DNA of 64,000 nt from Paenibacillus sp. BJ-4 (GTDB lineage Bacteria; Bacillota; Bacilli; Paenibacillales; Paenibacillaceae), in assembly GCF_020404765.1 (NCBI RefSeq), contig NZ_JAIVEM010000140.1, forward strand, positions 62,001 through 126,000. Direction: 5' to 3'. The first letter of the stretch is position 1. The number at the start of each line of letters is the position of its first letter. Under the pieces are notes generated by a model. The model did no database searches. It was not told the DNA's origin and worked only from the letters and a program-made list of their open reading frames with translations. A program made the translations under genes and the position numbers. This document shows positions 1-8,042 of this stretch, piece by piece.

Positions 1-1220
1 ACGATTTTTATTCAACAAAGGTATCTACACGTGCGGCGAAAAAAACGGCATTCAAGGCACGCCGTGGAGGACGGGGGCGTTGGCCGCACCGAAGCCGCGG
101 AGTAAGTCCGATGCAGGCTGCTGTCATTAGCGGTGTAGTCAGTGCCGTGTTTGCTGTACTGCTGTTCAGCTTTATTACAGGGTTGCCCTCCGCTACAGCG
201 GTAACCGGAGCAAGCCATTATTCCTTGCGGCAAGCAGCGGGTGATCCGTATGACCGGATTGTGCAGGCGGCAGCCAAGGTGCGCCCGGCTGTTGTCAGCA
301 TCGTGAACCTGAAAGGGGAAGATGGTAGCAGCACGGAGCAATCGGCACTTGGATCGGGTGTTATTTTCCGGGTGAGTTCCGGCAAAGCCTTCATTATGAC
401 GAACAACCATGTCATCGAAGGTTCGGATGATCTGGATATTGTAACAGTGGATGGTGTTAGAAAAGAGGCAAAGCTGATTGGAAAGGATCGCATTAGCGAT
501 ATTGCCGTGCTGGCGGTTGATGATAAAGGTATTAACACGGTAGCCGATATCGGTGACTCCAGCAAACTTCGTCTAGGCGAGACCGTCATTGCTATTGGCA
601 ATCCGCTCGGCTTGGGGGACACGCTGACCTCCGGCATTGTGAGCTATACGAATCGGATCATTCCTATTTCCATTAATCAGGACGGCGTATACGACTGGGA
701 GCAGCATGTCATCCAGACCGATGCGGCGATTAATGAGGGGAATAGCGGCGGTGCGCTGGTCGATCTGGACGGACGTGTGATTGGCATCAATACGATGAAA
801 ATCGCCGATACCGGCGTTGAAGGACTTGGGTTCGCCATTCCCGCCAATGAGGTCATGAAAACGGTGAATGAGCTGGTTGAGGACGGCAAAATTACCCGCC
901 CTTATCTGGGGGTCTACACGGTCGACCTCAATAATGAGTATGCACCGCTGGACGAAACACAGCGCAAGGAACTCAAGCTACCCGATAGCGTAAAGGATGG
1001 GGCAGTGGTTTTGGAAGCCCACGGTCCTGCCAAAGAGGCAGGCTTGAAGCTGAACGATGTCATCACAGCCTTTGATGGTGAGCCGATCAACTCTACACTT
1101 GATCTGCGCCGCTACTTATATGATACCAAGAAGATTGGCGACGAGCTGAAAGTTACCTTTTACCGGGCAGGCAAGGAAGAAACGGTAACGTTAAAATTAA
1201 CGGATAAGCCGGAAGGCTAG
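1..1220 (+). CDS. htrA: HtrA-type membrane serine protease (5' end outside window)
   Basis: Membrane-anchored HtrA/DegP-family protease that removes damaged proteins at the outer face of the membrane. The frame is already open at base 3 and codes for a basic stretch before the Met at 111, which directly precedes a hydrophobic anchor (residues 5-24 from that Met). The real start therefore lies left of the window, and the lost part is a short positively charged cytoplasmic tail. Counting from Met 111, the catalytic triad is H100 (TNNHVIEG), D130 (ISDIAVL) and S212 (GNSGGALV); a PDZ domain follows at about 265-365. In Bacillaceae a gene of this type (yyxA/htrC) closes the walRK locus beside a CxxH/CxxC gene and rlmH, both present here further right. 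It converges on the cellulase gene. Confidence 0.93.
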   Translation, partial: DFYSTKVSTRAAKKTAFKARRGGRGRWPHRSRGVSPMQAAVISGVVSAVFAVLLFSFITGLPSATAVTGASHYSLRQAAGDPYDRIVQAAAKVRPAVVSIVNLKGEDGSSTEQSALGSGVIFRVSSGKAFIMTNNHVIEGSDDLDIVTVDGVRKEAKLIGKDRISDIAVLAVDDKGINTVADIGDSSKLRLGETVIAIGNPLGLGDTLTSGIVSYTNRIIPISINQDGVYDWEQHVIQTDAAINEGNSGGALVDLDGRVIGINTMKIADTGVEGLGFAIPANEVMKTVNELVEDGKITRPYLGVYTVDLNNEYAPLDETQRKELKLPDSVKDGAVVLEAHGPAKEAGLKLNDVITAFDGEPINSTLDLRRYLYDTKKIGDELKVTFYRAGKEETVTLKLTDKPEG

Positions 1221-1244
1221 GGTTTAACTTATAGGCATAACTAT

Positions 1245-1287
1245 AAAAAAAGGCGTTCTCCGGCTCATTTTCCGGGAACGCCTTTTC
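1245..1287. terminator. Bidirectional rho-independent terminator between htrA and cellulase
   Basis: A long stem (AAAGGCGTTCtCCGG pairing with CCGGgAACGCCTTT) lies between the two convergent genes. It has an A-run on the left and T residues on the right, so it can end transcripts from both sides. Confidence 0.85.
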
Positions 1288-1309
1288 AGTTTATCGGTTG
1301 CGTGTTAGC

Positions 1310-3031
1310 TTAAGAGGTCGTTCCCGTCACACGCGTTCCGCTCTTGGTGATCTTGTATGTCACCACATCGCCGCTCCAGAAATGGAATTTCAGCGTGACT
1401 TCACCATCCTTCACGCTGTTAAAAAATTCAGGCAGTAGCTTGATGCCATTGCTATCATAGGCAGGAGCGAAGGTATTGCCAAACTCCTTATAGGGTGTCC
1501 AGTCCTGCGGACCGGCATTGCCCCCATTGGTATACACAGCTTCCATTGTAGCAAGCTGGCTGCCACGGAAGTCGGTTGGAATGGTAAAGGCTTGCGTAGT
1601 CCCCTCGGTAGCGCTTAATTTTGGTGTGTCATATACCACCACTTTGAAGTTCCAGTCTGCTCCTTTATTAAATTTGGCGTTAATTACTGCATTCTCGCCA
1701 TACTTACCGGAAGTGGTCAGGCTGGTAAGCAAGCTGGCCTTGAAAGTTAATGTATCACCGCTCAACGTGTAGTCGGTGCCTTGCTTCAGTTGCTTGCTGT
1801 TGGCACTGAGTGTGGTCAGCTGATTGCCATTCAGGTTCAAAGTGACCTTGGCATCCTGAACGGCAGCACCTTTCTTCAAGTGAATGAGGTCACTGACAGC
1901 ATTGGAGGAACGTCCTTTCAGACCGGCCCGGATGACATTAAAGAGTTCAGGATCGGACCACTTGTACGTTGTACGGTTGAAATGCTGGCCGTTATCCCAG
2001 AGTATGCCTGTTATTTTTTTCTCTTTCATGTAATAGGTTAGGAACTCAAAAAATTTCAGCTTTTCGCCTTGTTCAATAACGCCTGTATTTTTATCAAAGC
2101 CGAGCAGACCGAATTCACCGACAATGACCGGAATACCTTTGGCTACAAAGGTGTTATAGACGTTATCAAAGGTTTGGATAATATCGTTTTTGGTATCTGT
2201 ATCAAAAGTAGTATGGCCCGCAATATTTACACTGAAAGGCCAATAACCATAATAGTGAACGGTCGCAATCAGGTTAGGGTCGTTGAGCTTGGTTATCGTG
2301 TTGTACAGCTCGTTGATTTTGTTCTGGGCAGGTGACGTATCCAATCCGGGCAGAACAAGGGGGCGAGTGGCATTTTTGCCGCCGGAGGCACGGACAATTT
2401 TGTGGAAGGATACATTCAATTCTTGGAGCATCTGGTTCGCTTTCGCTTCATTGGTTGTTCCGCCCTCGGTGAAACGGGGTTCATTAATGCTTTCGAACAT
2501 CAGCTTGTCCGGTTTATCTTTAAAGCGCTTGGCAATTTGTGTCCATAATGAGTTATAGCGAGCTAACACTTCATCATGTTTGGGCTCCATACTGCTTGCC
2601 CACAGCCATGAATCATGATGAACATTGATCATGACGTACAGATTGGCATCCAGCGCCCAGCGCACAACCTCTTCTACACGGTTCATGTAGGCAGACTCGA
2701 CGGTATAATTCGGTGCGGCTCCTATGTGTTTATCCCAGGTAACGGGAATACGGATACTTTTGTACCCTTGGGCAGCAATTTGCTGGATCAACGCCTGGGT
2801 AATGCGTGGATTGCCCCAAGCTGTCTCATCTGCTCCGACAGCATCCAGAGAATTTCCTAAATTCCATCCCGGCTGCATGGCTTCAACATACGATTGCATA
2901 TTGCTTGCAGCGGTGGCTTGTGGTGCTTGTCCGTCAGATTCGGCAGCGGCGGCAACGGACGCGAACGTAGATAACAATAGGGTGATGGCAAGCGTCAACG
3001 ACAGCAATGAAACGGGTCTTCGTTTTAACAT
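1310..3031 (-). CDS. Secreted endoglucanase, GH5 (subfamily 4 type) with X2 and CBM46 modules
   Basis: Extracellular endo-beta-1,4-glucanase of 573 residues acting on cellulose or other beta-glucans. A signal peptide (basic start, hydrophobic core, cleavage near the Ala run at 27-30) is followed by a GH5 catalytic domain (about 45-370). The domain shows the family motifs GWNLGNSLDA, IRIPVTW and VHHD, the acid/base E184 in SINEP and the nucleophile E306 in VIVGEFG. Residues about 385-475 are an X2/Ig-like module (CBM_X2) and the C-terminal ~95 residues, rich in Trp and aromatics, resemble CBM46. This is the three-part layout of Bacillus Cel5B-type enzymes. An AAAGGGG ribosome site precedes the ATG. 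A perfect cre site 31 bases upstream implies glucose repression through CcpA. The subfamily call is from memory of motifs. Confidence 0.93.
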   Translation of the reverse strand: MLKRRPVSLLSLTLAITLLLSTFASVAAAAESDGQAPQATAASNMQSYVEAMQPGWNLGNSLDAVGADETAWGNPRITQALIQQIAAQGYKSIRIPVTWDKHIGAAPNYTVESAYMNRVEEVVRWALDANLYVMINVHHDSWLWASSMEPKHDEVLARYNSLWTQIAKRFKDKPDKLMFESINEPRFTEGGTTNEAKANQMLQELNVSFHKIVRASGGKNATRPLVLPGLDTSPAQNKINELYNTITKLNDPNLIATVHYYGYWPFSVNIAGHTTFDTDTKNDIIQTFDNVYNTFVAKGIPVIVGEFGLLGFDKNTGVIEQGEKLKFFEFLTYYMKEKKITGILWDNGQHFNRTTYKWSDPELFNVIRAGLKGRSSNAVSDLIHLKKGAAVQDAKVTLNLNGNQLTTLSANSKQLKQGTDYTLSGDTLTFKASLLTSLTTSGKYGENAVINAKFNKGADWNFKVVVYDTPKLSATEGTTQAFTIPTDFRGSQLATMEAVYTNGGNAGPQDWTPYKEFGNTFAPAYDSNGIKLLPEFFNSVKDGEVTLKFHFWSGDVVTYKITKSGTRVTGTTS

Positions 3032-3061
3032 AACAGGCAGGCCCCTTTACAAAGTTATTTT

Positions 3062-3075
3062 TGAAAGCGCTTTCT
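3062..3075. promoter_or_regulatory. cre site (CcpA operator) upstream of cellulase
   Basis: TGAAAGCGCTTTCT matches the Bacillus cre consensus TGWAARCGNTWNCW at every position and is fully palindromic. It lies 31 bases before the cellulase start codon, inside the leader, where bound CcpA would block transcription. Confidence 0.85.
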
Positions 3076-3157
3076 AATAAACACTACCATACTATTTGAA
3101 TATGGAATACCTGTATAATTAATGTAAAAATCATGTGTTAATTAGATATTTTAAAAT

Positions 3158-3171
3158 TGTAAGCGTTATTA
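3158..3171. promoter_or_regulatory. Second cre-like site upstream of cellulase
   Basis: TGTAAGCGTTATTA matches the cre consensus with one mismatch (T for the late C). It lies about 130 bases upstream of the cellulase start and 90 bases before the divergent methyltransferase gene, so it could act on either promoter. Confidence 0.4.
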
Positions 3172-3260
3172 TTGAAAAAATACAGAAATGAGTGTAGAAT
3201 CTATGGCCCTACATGGAAAGTAGATTCGCAAGGGCTATTGAGTACGGAGGGGAGATGGGT

Positions 3261-4031
3261 ATGAATATGAATAAGTGGGACACGGAAGAGGCCATTCGAC
3301 GCTGGAATATGCATGCAGAAAACTTTACTGCCAAGTACACTGAGGAAGGGGATCGATCTCGCGAAGTACTGCTGAATCCGGCATTGCAAGCCTGTATGGG
3401 ACCCCTCGTGGGCAAAAAAGTGCTAGATGCCGGCTGTGGCGAAGGCTATCTAAGCCGTAAAATGGCCAGAGCGGGTGCTTTGGTAGAGGCTGTCGATTAC
3501 TCGACAGAGATGCTGAGGCTAGCCAAAGAGCGAACGCCTTCAGCGTTGGGCATTACATACCATCACGGCAATCTGGAGAAGCTGGAGATGTTCGGAGACC
3601 AGAGTTTTGATCTGATCGTATCCAATATGGTCATACAGGACTTGGAGGATTATGAGCAGGCGATTGCCGAAATGCGGCGGTTGCTGGTTCCAGGGGGCAG
3701 CTTTATTTTCTCTATATTACACCCGTGCTTTCAGACGCCGGATAGTGGATGGGTGAAGGATGAGACTGGGAAAAAGCTGTATTGGAAAGTGGATCAATAT
3801 TTCAACGAAGGTCCATTGGAGCAGGATATGCCTTATGATCAGGAAGAAAAGTTTTTGTATTTTCACCGCACGCTGAATAGTTACGTACAGACCATTATTG
3901 AGGCAGGCTTGTTGTTGGAAGGAATGATCGAACCGAAGCCATCGGCAGAGATGCTAGAGAAATATCCCCATTTTCGTGAAGACCTGAACGTCAGTAATTT
4001 TCTCATTTTTAAAACCAAACGTCAGAGATAG
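3261..4031 (+). CDS. Class I SAM-dependent methyltransferase
   Basis: Small soluble methyltransferase of the UbiE/Methyltransf_11-25 type; the substrate cannot be told. SAM-binding motif I is VLDAGCGEGYLS (residues 54-65), followed by an acidic residue after the second strand (VEAVDYS) and a motif like NMVIQDLEDYEQAI, which is typical of the fold. I chose the ATG at 3261 because GGAGGGGAG (3246-3254) sits 6 bases before it; an in-frame ATG at 3213 has no ribosome site. It is divergent from the cellulase gene and separated from the next gene by about 100 bases. Nothing nearby indicates a pathway. Confidence 0.85.
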   Translation: MNMNKWDTEEAIRRWNMHAENFTAKYTEEGDRSREVLLNPALQACMGPLVGKKVLDAGCGEGYLSRKMARAGALVEAVDYSTEMLRLAKERTPSALGITYHHGNLEKLEMFGDQSFDLIVSNMVIQDLEDYEQAIAEMRRLLVPGGSFIFSILHPCFQTPDSGWVKDETGKKLYWKVDQYFNEGPLEQDMPYDQEEKFLYFHRTLNSYVQTIIEAGLLLEGMIEPKPSAEMLEKYPHFREDLNVSNFLIFKTKRQR

Positions 4032-4135
4032 AAGACCGGCTCTTTCCTTTCCGCGTCAAGTGTGGTAGAACAAAAGTAGGCGGTTTTGACACACCTACAA
4101 CAGGAAGAGCTTCAAACGGAAAGGGATGCAACTGA

Positions 4136-4303
4136 ATGTACGTGGTATGTAAAGAGCATGTGGAACTGGCAATTGATATGTTCGTCGATGAATACGAGGA
4201 TGCACCGGATGTCGTCGATCTCAAGGAAACGAAATTTTCGGATTGGGACCCTCCAGTGAAGTGCAAGGAATGTGAGAAGAAAGCAGAGTTTTTGGTCGTC
4301 TAA
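4136..4303 (+). CDS. CxxH/CxxC small protein (YyzF/BA_5709 family)
   Basis: A 55-residue protein with CKEH near the N-terminus (C5, H8) and CKEC near the C-terminus (C43, C46), the pattern of the CxxH/CxxC family, which presumably binds one metal ion, probably zinc. GGAAAGGGA lies 9 bases before the ATG. The role is unknown. In many Bacillaceae this gene sits between the HtrA gene and rlmH, which supports the call; here it has been separated from both by other genes. It is followed at once by a strong terminator. Confidence 0.85.
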   Translation: MYVVCKEHVELAIDMFVDEYEDAPDVVDLKETKFSDWDPPVKCKECEKKAEFLVV

Positions 4304-4314
4304 AAAACAAGCAC

Positions 4315-4342
4315 GGGCGTTTCGGGCAGAAACGTCCTTTTT
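4315..4342 (+). terminator. Rho-independent terminator after CxxH/CxxC gene
   Basis: GGGCGTTTC pairs with GAAACGTCC (one G-T pair) across a 5-base loop and is followed by TTTTT, 11 bases after the stop codon. Confidence 0.85.
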
Positions 4343-4426
4343 GTATATCAGAATTTATTGCAAAAATACCTCATACATAGAGCTATATTTATTCTCACCA
4401 CGTACTGAGACAGGAGTGAACGATGG

Positions 4427-5368
4427 ATGGACCCTTTGCTGCATTCACTATTTCGTCCGCTTCAAGTCAATGGAAGTGATCCCTCCACGTATTATATCGA
4501 ACAAAAGCCGTCTGCTGCGCTGAGAGCTTACGTAGCTTGCTATTGGGAGTCTGGTCCGGTTACTGGAGAAGCTTTTGAAAGGGATGTTACAGTATCAGGT
4601 AGAGATGCAGCTTCATTAAGCTGGCTGGAGAAAGAAGAGGCAGTGGATCGGGTATTACCTGACGGTTGTACGGATATTCTATTAGAATACGACCTGGTGA
4701 GTAAGCGTCAGGATATCTCGTACTGCGGGACATTTACGCATCCGTTCGTGTCTACCAGACAAGCAGGGTCCGAGACACGTATTTTTGCGGTGCGATTTTT
4801 TCCGGGTGGTGCACACTATTTTCACGGCATGCCGACTCACTTGTTTACAGGCGGTAATTATCGCTTGGAAGATATATGGCCCGAGAATATCGAGATCATA
4901 AGTGAACGTATTTTTGAGGCACGAGACTTTAATGAACGGGTGCGCGTAATGGATGAGTATCTCATCCAGCTTCTACTGCGCCGTAGGACGAACGATTGTG
5001 ACCTGATGAAAAATCTGCTGCATCGGATTTTTGTAAGCAGTGGGGGTATGAGTGTGAAGGAGCTTGCAGAGCGCGAAGCGATCAGTGAAAGACAGCTCAA
5101 CCGCAAATTTGGGCAATGGATCGGGATCAGCCCCAAAAAGTTCAGTGAGGTCGTCCGCTTCCAGAGCGTTCTGCACAGTATACAAAGCGGTGGCTCTCTG
5201 GATTGGATGGAGCTTGCGTTGAAGCACAACTTTTTCGATCAAGCGCATCTGATCCGTGATTTTCGCAGGTTTTATGGCGATTCCCCGCTTACTGCGGCAA
5301 AGGATTTTCGGAGATTGTCCGATTTTTACAATACACGCCCTGAGGCTTCCGCTATACTCAAAGCATGA
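4427..5368 (+). CDS. AraC-family transcriptional regulator with DUF6597-type N-terminus
   Basis: A 313-residue one-component regulator. The N-terminal ~170 residues (motifs CYWESG, VLPDGCTDILLEY, GVRFFPGGAHYFHG-like) match the DUF6597 sensor module found in many AraC proteins of Firmicutes. Residues about 205-295 hold the two helix-turn-helix units of AraC, the second containing ALKHNFFDQAHLIRDFRRFYGDSP. AGGAG lies 10 bases before the ATG at 4427; another ATG 4 bases upstream is out of frame. The gene is followed after 28 bases by a DinB-family gene on the same strand. The two are probably co-transcribed, as such regulator/DinB pairs often are. The signal sensed is unknown. Confidence 0.88.
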   Translation: MDPLLHSLFRPLQVNGSDPSTYYIEQKPSAALRAYVACYWESGPVTGEAFERDVTVSGRDAASLSWLEKEEAVDRVLPDGCTDILLEYDLVSKRQDISYCGTFTHPFVSTRQAGSETRIFAVRFFPGGAHYFHGMPTHLFTGGNYRLEDIWPENIEIISERIFEARDFNERVRVMDEYLIQLLLRRRTNDCDLMKNLLHRIFVSSGGMSVKELAEREAISERQLNRKFGQWIGISPKKFSEVVRFQSVLHSIQSGGSLDWMELALKHNFFDQAHLIRDFRRFYGDSPLTAAKDFRRLSDFYNTRPEASAILKA

Positions 5369-5396
5369 AGAAGAATGGCAAAGGAGAGATGAGAAT

Positions 5397-5885
5397 ATGA
5401 GTGGAACGCTGCAAGTTCGTGATCATCTGCTGAATGAGCTGGAGACCGGAGTACGGACGGGGGAAGCACTGATCCGCAAAATACGTCCAGAGGATTGGAG
5501 CTTTCGGCCGCAGGACAATTTCCGCTCGCTGCTGGAGTTAGTGCACCATTTTGTGCTCATTCCGGCTTCGGATCTTGCGATTATGCAGGAGAAGACCGAG
5601 GAAGAAGTGGGCAACATTGAAAACAGCCTGTCCGGGGTGGAAGATCCCGAGCGCTTGGCTACGACTTTCAGGGAAAACTTTGAGGCCTACAAGGCTTACA
5701 TTCTTTCGCTTAGCGAAGACGATTATCTGAATCGTTCGACGAAGGCTTTCTATATGGAGCACGGACATTTACAGGTTCAATGGCAGATTGAGACCGTGAC
5801 CCATGTGTTCCATCACCGTTCGCAGATCTACAATTATTTGAAGCAATTGGGGCATGAAGTGAGCTTTTTTATGTTGTACGCTTGA
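5397..5885 (+). CDS. DinB/YfiT-family putative metal-dependent protein
   Basis: A 162-residue four-helix-bundle protein of the DinB superfamily, which includes thiol S-transferases and stress-induced proteins of unknown reaction. The likely metal-binding histidines are in ELVHHFV and in the C-terminal THVFHHRSQIYNYLKQLG, the family signature. I chose the ATG at 5397 because AAGGAGAG lies just before it; the frame runs further upstream into the araC gene but has no start signal there. It lies directly behind the AraC regulator, probably in one transcript, and a terminator follows. Confidence 0.82.
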   Translation: MSGTLQVRDHLLNELETGVRTGEALIRKIRPEDWSFRPQDNFRSLLELVHHFVLIPASDLAIMQEKTEEEVGNIENSLSGVEDPERLATTFRENFEAYKAYILSLSEDDYLNRSTKAFYMEHGHLQVQWQIETVTHVFHHRSQIYNYLKQLGHEVSFFMLYA

Positions 5886-5906
5886 GTATTTTTTATAAAA
5901 GGTTTG

Positions 5907-5934
5907 GAGGGCACCTGTGAGGTGCTCTTTTTTG
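5907..5934 (+). terminator. Terminator after dinB-like gene
   Basis: GGGCACCT and AGGTGCTC form a short stem over a 3-base loop followed by six T, 20 bases after the DinB stop codon. Confidence 0.8.
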
Positions 5935-5967
5935 ATTTTATTCAAAGCTTTTTTAGGGTGGAATGGC

Positions 5968-6312
5968 TTACTCGAACGCGCGTGAAACTTCTTTACTAAC
6001 TCGTCTGAGAATCCCGATTTGCTCTTCATTCAATCTGCTGGTCAACGCAACAAACTCATCTATTGCCTCTTGGCGAATAGTTTCGTCTTTAGTCATTTGT
6101 TCTTTGGAAAACATTAACTCACTGATAGACACGTTTAAGGCAGTCAGCACTTTCTCCAAGGTATCAATCGAAAAGTTTCTTTCGCCACGCTCTACCGATC
6201 CGATATATGCATCATCTAATCCTGAAAGTTCCGCAAGTTGTTGCTGTGTTAATCCCTTAGCCTTCCGAATCGTTCTAATTCTTTCTCCAACCGAATTCCG
6301 TAATTTTGTCAT
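5968..6312 (-). CDS. XRE-family HTH repressor-like regulator
   Basis: A 114-residue protein whose first ~65 residues are a Cro/CI helix-turn-helix (RIRTIRKAKGLTQQQLAELS, then IGSVERGERNFSIDTLEKVL). The C-terminal tail is acidic and helical. I take the ATG at 6312 (MTKLRNSV) because AGGAGAGGTGG lies 7-8 bases upstream; a GTG three codons earlier overlaps that ribosome site. The ribosome site lies inside a perfect 9-base inverted repeat (6322-6342), which suggests autoregulation. It is divergent from the helical-repeat gene at 6505, its probable partner or target. Confidence 0.85.
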   Translation of the reverse strand: MTKLRNSVGERIRTIRKAKGLTQQQLAELSGLDDAYIGSVERGERNFSIDTLEKVLTALNVSISELMFSKEQMTKDETIRQEAIDEFVALTSRLNEEQIGILRRVSKEVSRAFE

Positions 6313-6321
6313 ATTAACCAC

Positions 6322-6342
6322 CTCTCCTAAAGGTTAGGAGAG
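6322..6342. promoter_or_regulatory. Perfect inverted repeat over the XRE ribosome site
   Basis: CTCTCCTAA, a 3-base spacer and TTAGGAGAG form a perfect 9+9 dyad. Read on the minus strand it contains the XRE gene's own Shine-Dalgarno sequence. It may be the XRE operator, an RNA hairpin hiding the ribosome site, or both. Confidence 0.6.
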
Positions 6343-6504
6343 TATCGATGTAATTAGCAGAGACATAAAGGCGGTAAAATATATTGAAAAAACTGCGATT
6401 AAGTACTATATTTAATTTATTGTACTACTTATTTGGAGTTTCACAAAGGAATATATTAAGAGTGAGTGCTTTTTATCCTAGTCATTTTAAAGGAGGAACC
6501 CTCT

Positions 6505-7356
6505 TTGCGAACTTCTATCCTGAAATCACTCAAACCGGACATCATTGTTGAAATGTTAGAGATGGCTGTGGCTTTTGAAAATTGGAAAAAGGTGATTGAG
6601 ACGGCGGATATTTTGTACCAATGTGTACAGAGTATCTATGAAGAATGGCAGTATCATAAAGCAATGAAATTACCCATTCCGCATGTCAATTTAGAACGTC
6701 CGTTGGTATATTATTTTGGGCTCAGTCATCTGATGGGTGGGATGGCTCACCAGAACCAGGGCGCGTATGAGCAGGCAAGGGAGTGTATCTATAAGTATGC
6801 TGAGCTGGGTTGGATGGAGGATTTAAAGGAAGAAGACAATCAGGTTGTCGAGGAATTCAGGTTTTTAGCCAAAACTAATTTATATGCAGTAGATATTTTG
6901 TCTGGAAGTATAGAGCTTGTCGAGGAATACGTAGCCTTTTTGCAGGATAATCTAGAGGAAATATTACCGGGGCTGAATACCATATTACAGGCAGCGCTTA
7001 TGTATCATTTAGATGTGGAAAATATTTTACATACGTTTGCAGAGCAGATTGATGAATTCGGGAGTTATGAAGACGCAGAGAACGTATCTTACTATTATAG
7101 CTACTGCTATCATTTGGCTTTGTGCTATCGGAAGTACGATAGATTACAGGATGCGGTGGGGCTTACTATGCAGGCGATGCACTTAGCCAATCAGTCGGGT
7201 AATGATCGTAATTTCAAGAAATGTACAGCTTTGTTCGAATCGCTGCGTGAGTGGGCGACAGCTGAACAAATCAACGAATATCGACAGATGCTAATGCAGT
7301 GTCTTGATGAATACGAAACTGATAAGCATTTCATTGTGAAGAGCATAAATGAATGA
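6505..7356 (+). CDS. Helical-repeat (TPR-like) protein of unknown function
   Basis: A 283-residue soluble, acidic, all-helical protein; I do not recognise a named family. Repeated helix pairs, for example around YYFGLSHLMGGMAHQNQGAYEQA and YHLALCYRKYDRLQDAVGL, look like tetratricopeptide units. I chose the TTG at 6505 because AAAGGAGG (6488-6495) precedes it; an upstream in-frame ATG has no ribosome site. The divergent XRE gene next door suggests a regulator plus helical sensor pair, as in peptide-responsive RRNPP systems, but the HTH and the helical repeats are on separate proteins here and no signal-peptide gene was found. Function is inference only. Confidence 0.65.
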   Translation: MRTSILKSLKPDIIVEMLEMAVAFENWKKVIETADILYQCVQSIYEEWQYHKAMKLPIPHVNLERPLVYYFGLSHLMGGMAHQNQGAYEQARECIYKYAELGWMEDLKEEDNQVVEEFRFLAKTNLYAVDILSGSIELVEEYVAFLQDNLEEILPGLNTILQAALMYHLDVENILHTFAEQIDEFGSYEDAENVSYYYSYCYHLALCYRKYDRLQDAVGLTMQAMHLANQSGNDRNFKKCTALFESLREWATAEQINEYRQMLMQCLDEYETDKHFIVKSINE

Positions 7357-7517
7357 TTCGCTATGATCTGAACAGGGAATAGGCTCGTAACGGAGAGGAA
7401 ATAGATAGGTAAGAGGTGAATCGGGTGCTACAATAGTTATGTTAAAGGTATCTTTTTATGTTAGGCACGGTAAATACAATTTTACATTATCATTCGACAT
7501 AGATAGGGGTATGGAAT

Positions 7518-7997
7518 TTGTTTATTCAACTTATAGGTGTAGGCAAGCTAAAAGAGAAGTATTTGGTCATGGGGATTCAGGAATACGCTAAACGGCTGGG
7601 CCCGTACATCAAGTTCCAAATGATCGAGGTAGCGGACGAAAAGGCACCCGACACACTAAGTGAGGCTGAGGTGCGACAGGTCAAGGAGCGGGAGGGTGAG
7701 CGTATCCTTGCTCATGTGAAAAGTGAAGCACATGTCATTGTGCTTGCCATCGACGGCAAGCTGTGGAGCTCAGAAGAGCTTGCTGAGGAATTGGACAAGC
7801 TCGGCACCTACGGTACAAGTCATGTCGTCTTCGTCATCGGCGGCAGCCACGGTCTCTCTGACGAGGTCCTCCGCCGCGCCCAGCAGAAGCTGAGCTTCGG
7901 AAGAATGACCTTGCCTCATCAGCTGATGAGGTTGGTGCTTGTAGAGCAAATTTATCGGGCGGTGAAGATTAATCGCGGGGAACCGTATCATAAATAA
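7518..7997 (+). CDS. rlmH: 23S rRNA (pseudouridine(1915)-N(3))-methyltransferase RlmH
   Basis: Methylates pseudouridine 1915 in helix 69 of 23S rRNA in assembled 70S ribosomes. At 159 residues it has the normal family length. The SPOUT knot residues are clear: VFVIGGSHGLSDEV (104-117, SAM site) and the C-terminal block TLPHQLMRLVLVEQIYRA ending EPYHK. The start is TTG at 7518, preceded by AGGGGT; the nearby ATG at 7511 is out of frame. The last ~30 bases of the gene are the sequence copied at five downstream sites (core GAACCGTATCATAAATA). This part of rlmH (orfX) is the SCC attachment site in staphylococci. Confidence 0.97.
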   Translation: MFIQLIGVGKLKEKYLVMGIQEYAKRLGPYIKFQMIEVADEKAPDTLSEAEVRQVKEREGERILAHVKSEAHVIVLAIDGKLWSSEELAEELDKLGTYGTSHVVFVIGGSHGLSDEVLRRAQQKLSFGRMTLPHQLMRLVLVEQIYRAVKINRGEPYHK

Positions 7998-8007
7998 CGG
8001 CAAGTTT
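7974..8007 (+). repeat. rlmH 3'-end attachment-like site (copy A)
   Basis: This segment spans the last codons of rlmH and the bases just beyond, with core GAACCGTATCATAAATA followed by ACGGCAAGTTT. Five related copies lie downstream (B-F), each preceded by sequence that is not from rlmH. By analogy with SCC elements this would be the left boundary, the original attB. Confidence 0.75.
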
Positions 8008-8042
8008 CTGTTGTACAGTATTACGTTTCAAGGGGGGAGTCA

